A DNA stretch of 10,244 bases from positions 1 through 10,244 of the forward strand of contig DPPH01000210.1 of NCBI GenBank assembly GCA_003539375.1, written 5' to 3'. Position numbers and translations under genes: made by a program. The notes beneath the pieces were generated by a model. It searched no databases. It had not been told where the DNA came from and saw only the letters and a program-made list of their open reading frames with translations. Origin of the DNA: Clostridiales bacterium (GTDB taxonomy: Bacteria > Bacillota > Clostridia > Tissierellales > Dethiosulfatibacteraceae). Every line of letters begins with the position of its first letter. Positions within the stretch are counted from its first letter, which is position 1. Shown here one piece after another: positions 1 through 6,197 of the stretch.

Positions 1-10
1 TAAAAATATT

Positions 11-18
11 CCTCCTCT
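11..18 (-). promoter_or_regulatory. Shine-Dalgarno of a minus-strand gene starting beyond the left edge
   Basis: Read on the minus strand this is AGAGGAGG, as strong as the ribosome-binding sites of the other genes here, followed by ten AT-rich bases up to the window edge. No start codon lies within the window, so it would fall immediately to the left. The gene's identity cannot be told. It would lie downstream of the dehydrogenase terminator and so would be a separate transcription unit. Confidence 0.45.
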
Positions 19-65
19 ATCAGTAAAGAAATCTTATTATCTTGAAATTGTTCGTCTATATTTTA

Positions 66-93
66 TTTATACCATTAATACTAATTTTTTAAA
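66..93 (-). promoter_or_regulatory. possible promoter for the gene beyond the left edge
   Basis: On the minus strand there is an extended -10 (TG-G-TATAAA, hexamer at 66-71). A weak -35 TTTAAA lies 16 bases upstream at 88-93. It sits between the terminator at 121-152 and the Shine-Dalgarno at 11-18, which is where a promoter is needed. The DNA is so AT-rich that chance matches are common. Confidence 0.3.
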
Positions 94-120
94 CATATAT
101 GAAATCTAATCATTTACACA

Positions 121-152
121 ACAAAAAAGAGATTAAGTTATTTAACCTAATC
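121..152 (-). terminator. intrinsic terminator of the dehydrogenase gene
   Basis: A 10-bp inverted repeat (131-140 against 143-152) with one G-U pair and a two-base loop is followed on the minus strand by TCTTTTTT (+ strand A-run at 123-128). It lies about 15 bases past the stop codon at 166-168. The stem is AT-rich but the U-tract is good. On the plus strand there is no T-run after the stem, so it should act for the minus strand only. Confidence 0.75.
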
Positions 153-165
153 CCATTTTAAATCA

Positions 166-1113
166 TTAAAATTTTATTTTTTCTATATTGCTTTTCAATT
201 TACGAGCTGATTCATCTATTAGTTTAAGTTCTTGCTTTGTAAAATCGAGTTCATATACCCTTTTATATCCTTCTTTGCCTAGTTGTATCGGTAAACTCAT
301 AAATAGGTCTTTTAAACCATAAGTATCACTTTGCTCGAAAGATATTGGCAAATATTCTTGACTTTCCTGTATAATGGCTTCAGCAATTGTTGTAGCTGAA
401 TATGCTATAGCATAGGAACTGTGCTGATTACCCTCACGAATTTTCCAGCCAGCATTTTTAGTTTTTTGGAAAATATCATTTTCCACTTCATTATTCCAAT
501 AAATACCCCTATCCTTTACATACTTTTGAACATTAACCCCTTTTATTTTTGTTTGACTCCATATTGGAACCATAGTATCTCCATGTTCGCCTACTATTAT
601 TGCATCAACATCTTCTGGAGGAACCTTTATTGCTTTTGAAATAAAACTTCTAAATCGCATTGAATCTAGTAAAGTTCCTGAGCCTATAATTTTCCTATTA
701 CTAAACCCGGAATATTTCGCAGCAGCAAGAGCCATAATATCTACAGGATTTGTAACAGTTACAATAACTGCTTCGGGACTTAAATCTGCTAATTTAGGTA
801 TTAGGTTTCTATATATATCTAAATTATGCTGTAACACATCCATGCGGCTTCCATTTAGTTTAGGAAGAACTCCAGAGGTAATAATTATTACTTGCGATCC
901 TTTTGATTTTTCATATGAACCACCTTCTATGCTTGTTCCACCAATTAAAGGTAAAGTATGGGACATGTCGAATGTTTTGACAGATGCTTTATCTTCATTT
1001 CTATTAACTAAAGTAATTTCTGATGATGATTTCTTGGCCATAAGTGTGTATGCTGTTAATGACCCTATAGTTCCAGCCCCAACTACTGTAATTTTTTCTC
1101 CTTTTGATCCCAA
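166..1113 (-). CDS. lactate/malate dehydrogenase family protein, atypical substrate and cofactor residues
   Basis: A 315-residue cytoplasmic NAD(P)-dependent 2-hydroxyacid dehydrogenase of the LDH/MDH superfamily, near the usual family length. Visible features are the Rossmann loop GAGTIG (12-17), TNPVD with Asn122, LLDSMRFR with Asp150 and Arg153, the catalytic GEHGD with His177, and substrate-loop Arg90. The oxidation of a hydroxyacid to a 2-oxoacid, or the reverse, is therefore well supported. The substrate is not. The position that is Gln in lactate and Arg in malate dehydrogenases appears to be Pro84, and the Thr near 232 is Ser. The usual Asp that binds the NAD ribose after beta-2 is Asn37 followed by Arg38 (LVNRN), which hints at NADP(H) use. 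The start is TTG at 1111-1113, with AGGAGGT at 1121-1127 seven bases upstream. It lies 74 bases after the MATE gene and may be co-transcribed with it, since no terminator is visible between them. Confidence 0.9.
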   Translation of the reverse strand: MGSKGEKITVVGAGTIGSLTAYTLMAKKSSSEITLVNRNEDKASVKTFDMSHTLPLIGGTSIEGGSYEKSKGSQVIIITSGVLPKLNGSRMDVLQHNLDIYRNLIPKLADLSPEAVIVTVTNPVDIMALAAAKYSGFSNRKIIGSGTLLDSMRFRSFISKAIKVPPEDVDAIIVGEHGDTMVPIWSQTKIKGVNVQKYVKDRGIYWNNEVENDIFQKTKNAGWKIREGNQHSSYAIAYSATTIAEAIIQESQEYLPISFEQSDTYGLKDLFMSLPIQLGKEGYKRVYELDFTKQELKLIDESARKLKSNIEKIKF

Positions 1114-1187
1114 TTTTGCTACCTCCTATTAATTTAGTGTAACCTATCCAAAGTCTTATTTTTCTAATCTATAGGTAAAATATAATA

Positions 1188-2582
1188 TTAAACTTCTCCT
1201 ATTGAAACTTTATCTTTAAGTTTGCTGTCCTTAATAACTTTATTCTGCCACCTACCGGTTAAATACATCCCGAAAGAAATCATGCAAATCAAAACATTGC
1301 TTATAATCATCGCAAACCAAATAGATTTTTCTTGTAAATTAGTTGTATTCTTAAGTATAATTACCAGTGGAATCCTAAAAACCCACAATCTAGCAGTCAT
1401 AAGCATCATAGACAAAACTGTATGTCCGGAGCCTTGGAAAGTACCAATAAATACACGATAAAACCCCATCAATGGTAATGCTAGGGTTATAAGTTTAAGA
1501 AAATATGTTCCTTGTGATAGAACTTCCTTATTGGTAGTAAAAAAGCCTATTAAAGTATCTGCCGAAAGGAAAATAATTATACCTCCAGTCACTAAAAAAA
1601 CAGTGCTTAATAGTGCACTAGTCCTTACAGCTTGTTTTGCTCTTTTTATGTTATCAGCTCCTATGTTTTGTCCTATAATCGTTGCTAATGCAGTACCTAT
1701 ACCCATAGCCGGCATTAATATTAATGAATTAATCCTATTAGTTATACCAAATGCAGCTACTGTAGATTCACCAAATGATAACACAAACATAGTCAAAATT
1801 GTAAATCCAAAAGCTTCGGTAGCTTGCCCAACAGACGATGGGACAGCAACTGACAATAGCTTTTTTGAATCAATAACATTTGGCTTTAAAAGTTTCCAGT
1901 TTATACTTATGCTGTTATTATCTTCATTTACGAATAATTTATAAATAGCATAAACAGCAAATAACCCACGAGAAAGTACAGTTGCTATTGCAGCCCCTTT
2001 TACTCCCAATCCAAATACAAAGATAAAAATAGGGTCTAGAATAATGTTTAATAATAGGGATAGTGCACCATATTTCATAGGTGTAAGGGTATCTCCTTGA
2101 CCCTGCTTTATTGTTGTGAATGAAAAGAACAAAAACATCATAGGTAGTCCTATAAAAATCACCCTAAGATAACTTGTAGCTTCTGATAACAGCTCTCCTG
2201 TGCCTCCAATCGCACTTACAATATATGATGCAAAATAAGCACTTGTAAATCCAATTACTGCAGAAACAATAAATGATATTGAAATTACCTGACCTGCTAC
2301 ATTTTCTGCTTTTCTTAATAACCCAGCACCAATATACTGAGAAATTATAGCTGTTCCGGCTATTGAAATACCTATACCTATAGATATCATAAGAAAAATA
2401 ATAGGCCAAACTAATGTAATTGCTGCAATTTGTGTATCTCCAATCCGACTAACCCAATAGGTATCCGCAAGATTATAAATAGTCTGAATAGAATTATTAA
2501 TCATAATAGGTGCAGCTAAAGTTAAAATTACACGTGCCATATTTCCCTTTAATATCATACTGCGTTTGTTGTTATAATCCAA
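1188..2582 (-). CDS. MATE family multidrug/toxin efflux transporter
   Basis: A 464-residue inner-membrane protein with about twelve hydrophobic segments, the normal size for a MATE exporter. These carriers expel organic cations or drugs in exchange for H+ or Na+. Family signatures are NLADTYWVSRIG (37-48, with Asp40), GQGDTLTPM (161-169), NIILDPIFIF (179-188), GQNIGAD (304-310) and FQGSGHT (382-388). The repeated layout of two six-helix halves is visible, with related motifs in each half. The start is TTG at 2580-2582, supported by AGAGGAG at 2591-2597 about eight bases upstream, and a promoter lies at 2639-2667. The substrate cannot be predicted. It follows another MOP-superfamily gene in the same direction with an 88-bp gap. 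Confidence 0.93.
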   Translation of the reverse strand: MDYNNKRSMILKGNMARVILTLAAPIMINNSIQTIYNLADTYWVSRIGDTQIAAITLVWPIIFLMISIGIGISIAGTAIISQYIGAGLLRKAENVAGQVISISFIVSAVIGFTSAYFASYIVSAIGGTGELLSEATSYLRVIFIGLPMMFLFFSFTTIKQGQGDTLTPMKYGALSLLLNIILDPIFIFVFGLGVKGAAIATVLSRGLFAVYAIYKLFVNEDNNSISINWKLLKPNVIDSKKLLSVAVPSSVGQATEAFGFTILTMFVLSFGESTVAAFGITNRINSLILMPAMGIGTALATIIGQNIGADNIKRAKQAVRTSALLSTVFLVTGGIIIFLSADTLIGFFTTNKEVLSQGTYFLKLITLALPLMGFYRVFIGTFQGSGHTVLSMMLMTARLWVFRIPLVIILKNTTNLQEKSIWFAMIISNVLICMISFGMYLTGRWQNKVIKDSKLKDKVSIGEV

Positions 2583-2638
2583 ATTAGAGCTCCTCTACAT
2601 TTATATTTTTAAATTTTTAATATATATAGTTTTTTAAT

Positions 2639-2667
2639 ATTATAATTTTACCATCTTTCAAATTCAA
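2639..2667 (-). promoter_or_regulatory. promoter of the MATE gene
   Basis: The minus strand has a perfect -10 TATAAT (2639-2644), a 17-base spacer, and -35 TTGAAT (2662-2667), four of six consensus bases. It starts just after the stop of the upstream ANK/MATE-like gene and gives a leader of about 50 bases before the TTG start. The MATE gene can therefore be expressed independently of its upstream neighbour. Confidence 0.65.
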
Positions 2668-2670
2668 TTA

Positions 2671-4008
2671 CTAATTAGCAGCTTCGACTAATCTATAATA
2701 AGTATACCTAACATAAATCATTTCAGCTGTATATCCAAAAATCAAACCAATTGCTCCTATAGCAGCTCCCAGCTGTGGTGCTATAATTGAAAGCCCAATT
2801 ACTGAAAAAATTGCAAATCCAAGATTAATTATTTTAGCTATACTTAATGACTTTGTACTTTTAAGTCTCATCAACAAACCCATATAGTATTCAGAGTAAG
2901 AAATAATAATAGGTAATAAAATTAATATCATCATTACTGATCTACTAGCACTAGCTATAGATTCACTTACTCCTATAATATTAATAAGTCCCCAGTTTCC
3001 TATTGGTGTTAAGGCTAGTACCCCTATAATTAAAGTTAGAGTAACACCAACTCCTAAGGTGAATTTTTTAAGATATTGAATTTTCTCCTCACTAGTTCCA
3101 AAAATCAAAGAAACTTGTCTCATATTAGTTTCTAAAAACCCCATAATAATCCAAACATTATTACGAGAAATTTGAAAAGTTGCTATTGAAAATTCTGGAT
3201 TATAGGTACGTCCTAATCCTGAATTAATAATTGGAAGTCCCAACATCCATAAAAAAGACATAATCAATAGAGGCCAAACAAAGCTAAAAGCATCTTTAGG
3301 TGATAGGTCTCGTTCACCTTCAGTATAATTTGGTTTATCAGGTATATTTTTATAAATGCCCCGAGATAATATAAAATTGAATGAAGCTTCCAGGCCTATT
3401 CCAGAAGTCCATAATATCATTCCTATAGTAGCACCACCTAGAAAACCTAGTCTAGGTAAAATTGAGGCTAAAATAATCATGTAAACAATTCTAATAATTA
3501 CTGAATATGTTAAATATCTGGTTTTTTTATTTAAAATAATTATACCTTGAGAGTAAGCCCGTAAAGAATAAACAAAGGGTAAAGAAAGTGCAAAAACTGC
3601 AGCAGTTTTCACTTCACTCATCAATTCTTTAGGTGTATTAAATAATTTAATAAAAATGAATTCGCCCAAAGGGGTAAATGATATAATCATAATAACGATT
3701 AATGAAACTGTAGCTATTTTAAGTATTACATTTCTTGAAACTTTTAGAGATTCTTTGTCCTTTGCTAAAGCAACTAGCATCTGCCTAGTTACAAAACATG
3801 GAGATGCAAAAATATTCATTATAGTCATTGTAACAGCATAGGCTGCCAAATTTAGTTCTGCATTTGGTGCTCGTGCAATTCCTGAATTTATAACATTATG
3901 GGTACTCATCATAATCATTGTGTACATACCTAAAGGCACGTAGAATAAAAGAAGCTCTTTCAACATGCCCTCATCATTAATTGTAGTTTTCTTTTTCATA
4001 TTGTTCAC
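2671..4008 (-). CDS. MOP-superfamily membrane protein, ANK/MATE-like transporter
   Basis: A 445-residue polytopic membrane protein with about twelve hydrophobic segments. It lacks the clear MATE signatures of the neighbouring exporter. The two halves resemble each other: a TPLG segment near 112 with FNTPKEL, and a TPIG segment near 335 with IGVSESI. This is the internal duplication expected for the MOP flippase superfamily. The stretch around 168-210, ending LGFLGGATIG and then Glu207, recalls the ANK (progressive ankylosis) branch, but this comes from memory of the family and not from a search. The substrate is unknown. The GTG start at 4006-4008 has only a weak ribosome-binding site. The ATG three codons later (3997-3999) is preceded by AAGAGTGA at a fitting distance and may be the true start. 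Flanking spacers of 287 bp upstream and 88 bp downstream, each with promoter-like sites, suggest a separate transcript. Confidence 0.82.
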   Translation of the reverse strand: MNNMKKKTTINDEGMLKELLLFYVPLGMYTMIMMSTHNVINSGIARAPNAELNLAAYAVTMTIMNIFASPCFVTRQMLVALAKDKESLKVSRNVILKIATVSLIVIMIISFTPLGEFIFIKLFNTPKELMSEVKTAAVFALSLPFVYSLRAYSQGIIILNKKTRYLTYSVIIRIVYMIILASILPRLGFLGGATIGMILWTSGIGLEASFNFILSRGIYKNIPDKPNYTEGERDLSPKDAFSFVWPLLIMSFLWMLGLPIINSGLGRTYNPEFSIATFQISRNNVWIIMGFLETNMRQVSLIFGTSEEKIQYLKKFTLGVGVTLTLIIGVLALTPIGNWGLINIIGVSESIASASRSVMMILILLPIIISYSEYYMGLLMRLKSTKSLSIAKIINLGFAIFSVIGLSIIAPQLGAAIGAIGLIFGYTAEMIYVRYTYYRLVEAAN

Positions 4009-4082
4009 TCTTTTCTTATGTTGTTGAGAGTTTTAATTCTCATAATTAGCAAATATTTAATTAAAGTATTTTTAACTTCTTT

Positions 4083-4112
4083 ATTATAACAAATTAATTA
4101 AATACTTCCTAA
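4083..4112 (-). promoter_or_regulatory. possible promoter of the ANK/MATE-like gene
   Basis: The minus strand has a perfect TATAAT (4083-4088), but the -35 at 4107-4112 (TTAGGA, spacer 18) is poor. It lies about 75 bases upstream of the start, in the spacer after the glutamate-synthase-like gene. The spacer 4009-4216 is very AT-rich and otherwise holds only a short TGAGA/TCTCA inverted repeat near 4025-4042. No gene is visible in it. Confidence 0.35.
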
Positions 4113-4216
4113 TTGTAATTTAAAAAGACTATCCATAAAATTAAAACCCCCTATCTTAAGTATCATTAAATTTAAATTCTAAAACTTTATTTAAAATAAA
4201 AATGAACTAAATATAA

Positions 4217-4262
4217 TTTAGCGATATTCAATAAACTCTAAAAGGTTTAGAATATCGCTAAA
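4217..4262 (-). terminator. long stem-loop after the glutamate-synthase-like gene, probable terminator
   Basis: Arms of 13 bp pair perfectly (4217-4229 with 4250-4262). Inside them, after a two-base bulge, five more pairs form (4232-4236 with 4245-4249) around an eight-base loop. The structure begins 33 bases after the stop at 4296-4298. The U-tract on the minus strand is broken (AATTATATTTAG), so termination may be partial. The stem could instead stabilise the 3' end of the transcript. Confidence 0.6.
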
Positions 4263-4295
4263 AAGTATGTAACTATTTTCTTGTGTTAGGTATAT

Positions 4296-5846
4296 TTATA
4301 TTTCCTCTAAAGCCTTTTCCATTAACTGGCTGTAATCCATAAGACCGGTAATTTTTTTAGCTTCAACTGTGAGGGGTACTATATCATTTCTTTCTATACT
4401 TTCTAAATCAAACTTTCTGTTTAAAGCCATAAGCTGTTGGAGTCCTACTGTAATCCTATTTAAATATGAGTATAGCCCTACTGCTCCACAGGATATATCT
4501 TCAACATTATCATAATAAAGTTTAAGGTCCTTTATATCTTCAAAAATCTCTGTTTTTGTGCTTCCAAATCTTTGGAGTTCTTTTGGCACATTCCCTTCCC
4601 TTAAAATATCTTCAACCTGTTTTCCAACCATAGCTGCAGCCATTGCAGCTCTTCCTATTCCAACCATTTTAATATGATTAGCTCCTAGTGCTAGAGTCTT
4701 GAAAACATGGTCTTCCATTGATATTCCACCAGCTATTGCAACTTCAGGAAGATTATAACCTTTAGCTTCTAATTTTTTTAACATATTATATAAAATACTT
4801 TCCATTTCTACAGTTGGTATTCCCCATTCATTCATCATTTTAACAGGACTGTTTCCGCTTCCTCCTCCTGCCCCATCGAAGGTAACCAAATCTATTTCTG
4901 ATTTTGAAGCAATTCTCAATATTTTTAATAAGTCTAATGGATCAAATGGTCCTGTTTTAAAAAATATTCTTTTAGCTCCCATTTCTCTAAGCTGCTTTAC
5001 TCTGTTTACTAATATATCTTCATCCCACATAGGTAACTTTCCAATTCTCTCAAATTTAAGACCTTTACCCTCTTTATATGCTTTTGCAATATCTTTGTCT
5101 TCTGGATTTGGATAAACTACATAGCCCATTTTTTTAAGTTCTAAAGCTTCTTCTAAGCTATTTACCATTCCCATGCCCTGTATTCCTTTAGCAGCCTGAC
5201 CGAATTTTATTTCTATCGATTCAACACCAAGTTCTTTTACCGCATATTCAAGTACACCCATATACTCATCGTCAAAATTTCCCTGAAGAACAATATCCCC
5301 ATAACCTCGGTGGTATGTTCTAAAAGAATTTACCATTTCTTCAATGAGTGGAGAACTAACAACTTTGTTATTTTTTAACTTTAATTCTTTATCCTTTAAA
5401 ATTACATCTTCTCCAATTACTACGAGAACTCCTGCTAGTGCTGCTCCTGCATAATAATCTTTCCAGTTTAGTTTAGCCATTGCAGGTAGTATCACAGGCA
5501 ACTTGAGTTTTATATGGTTATGTTTTCCTATTATTTTTTCAGTATTTACTTTTGGATAAGTTGCATCATAAGGATCTTCATCGCACCCTACTGCACCAAA
5601 TACGTGGCCATTAATATTTAAATGAGAAAAATCAACAGGATAATTTTTTTCTGATGCAAATTGATGTTTATCAGTTTGATAAGGATAAATTGCTTCTCTA
5701 CCTCTTACTGCAGATAAACCTATTTCACAAGTACCAGTACAATTTGAAGAACATACAGAACACATGCCAGAAAATGGTGATATGTTATCCGGTGTTCTCA
5801 TTTTAGTTTTTGTAATTGTACTTCCTAGTTTTGGACTATAAGTCAT
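4296..5846 (-). CDS. glutamate synthase-like FMN-binding protein with N-terminal cysteine cluster
   Basis: A 516-residue protein whose body from about 100 to 440 looks like the FMN-binding TIM-barrel of glutamate synthase large subunits. Evidence includes IKFGQAAKG near 213, FKTGPFDPLDLL near 296, VTFDGAGGGSGNSP (321-334), IAGGI (371-375) and LGANHIKMVGIGRA (387-400). In the classical enzyme this domain converts 2-oxoglutarate and ammonia to glutamate. No glutamine-amidotransferase domain is present, no beta subunit lies nearby, and the usual C-terminal cysteine trio of the [3Fe-4S] cluster is not seen. Only Cys453 lies in that region. Instead Cys29, Cys32, Cys36 and Cys40 form a ferredoxin-like cluster motif at the N-terminus. 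Glutamate synthesis is therefore possible but unproven, and another FMN-dependent reaction is equally possible. The start is ATG with AGGAGG at 5854-5859, seven bases upstream. Expression is likely monocistronic, with a promoter at 5987-6015. Confidence 0.87.
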   Translation of the reverse strand: MTYSPKLGSTITKTKMRTPDNISPFSGMCSVCSSNCTGTCEIGLSAVRGREAIYPYQTDKHQFASEKNYPVDFSHLNINGHVFGAVGCDEDPYDATYPKVNTEKIIGKHNHIKLKLPVILPAMAKLNWKDYYAGAALAGVLVVIGEDVILKDKELKLKNNKVVSSPLIEEMVNSFRTYHRGYGDIVLQGNFDDEYMGVLEYAVKELGVESIEIKFGQAAKGIQGMGMVNSLEEALELKKMGYVVYPNPEDKDIAKAYKEGKGLKFERIGKLPMWDEDILVNRVKQLREMGAKRIFFKTGPFDPLDLLKILRIASKSEIDLVTFDGAGGGSGNSPVKMMNEWGIPTVEMESILYNMLKKLEAKGYNLPEVAIAGGISMEDHVFKTLALGANHIKMVGIGRAAMAAAMVGKQVEDILREGNVPKELQRFGSTKTEIFEDIKDLKLYYDNVEDISCGAVGLYSYLNRITVGLQQLMALNRKFDLESIERNDIVPLTVEAKKITGLMDYSQLMEKALEEI

Positions 5847-5869
5847 TGTTTCTCCTCCTCTTTATTTAA

Positions 5870-5883
5870 CTTGATATATCAAG
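5870..5883. promoter_or_regulatory. perfect 14-bp palindrome in the leader of the glutamate-synthase-like gene
   Basis: CTTGATATATCAAG is fully self-complementary and lies 23 bases upstream of the ATG, 10 bases before the GAGGAGG ribosome-binding site. In the minus-strand RNA the stem can be extended by a G-U and an A-U pair to seven base pairs with a UAUA loop. It may be a repressor operator or a small hairpin affecting translation. The binding factor is unknown. Confidence 0.45.
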
Positions 5884-5986
5884 CTTTAGTCTCTTTTTAT
5901 TGAAATTTATTTAGATATGAAAAATTAAATTGATCCACTCTTAATGGTATTCTCATAGGATGCAAATTAATTAATATTTCGTAATA

Positions 5987-6015
5987 ATTATAATACTCTA
6001 AAAAAATAAAGTCAA
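5987..6015 (-). promoter_or_regulatory. strong promoter of the glutamate-synthase-like gene
   Basis: The minus strand has -35 TTGACT (6010-6015), a 17-base spacer and a perfect -10 TATAAT (5987-5992). This is the best sigma-A-type promoter in the window. Predicted transcription starts near 5980, leaving a leader of about 134 nt before the ATG at 5846. Confidence 0.75.
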
Positions 6016-6197
6016 TCTTATGAATAATATTATGCTTTTGATTTTTTTATTTCAACTTATCCATTAGTAAGTATCGCGTGTTTGTCATTCTATTTATTAA
6101 GGGACCTTGAGCAACTATCGTAATCTTTTCAAAAATATGATAAAATTAAATAATAAATATTTTGATTTTTATTCATTTTTAATAAGGAGGGATTTTA

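Larger units (their letters stand above)
5847..6197. other. 351-bp divergent intergenic region
   Basis: It separates the minus-strand glutamate-synthase-like gene from the plus-strand fdhF operon. For the minus strand it holds a good promoter, a leader of about 130 nt and a 14-bp palindrome. For the plus strand a -10-like TATGAT (6136-6141), overlapping TAAAAT, lies about 57 bases before fdhF without a recognisable -35 at 17 bases, which would fit an activator-dependent promoter. AAGGAGG at 6184-6190 serves the TTG start at 6198. No small gene, tRNA or known riboswitch could be recognised. Confidence 0.6.

Noticed and set aside
842..1132. Plus-strand reading frame opposite the dehydrogenase
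   Set aside because: It lies wholly antisense to a well-conserved gene, has no recognisable domain and no ribosome-binding site. The same applies to 421-639, 1222-1461, 1531-1944 and 3656-3841 on the plus strand.
1141..1176. Terminator between the MATE gene and the dehydrogenase gene
   Set aside because: The arms ACCTAT/ATAGGT are only 6 bp with a loop over 20 bases, and no U-tract follows on the minus strand.
5870..5883. FNR/CRP-type operator TTGAT-N4-ATCAA
   Set aside because: The half-sites TTGAT and ATCAA are present, but only two bases separate them instead of four, so the spacing does not fit a canonical FNR dimer.
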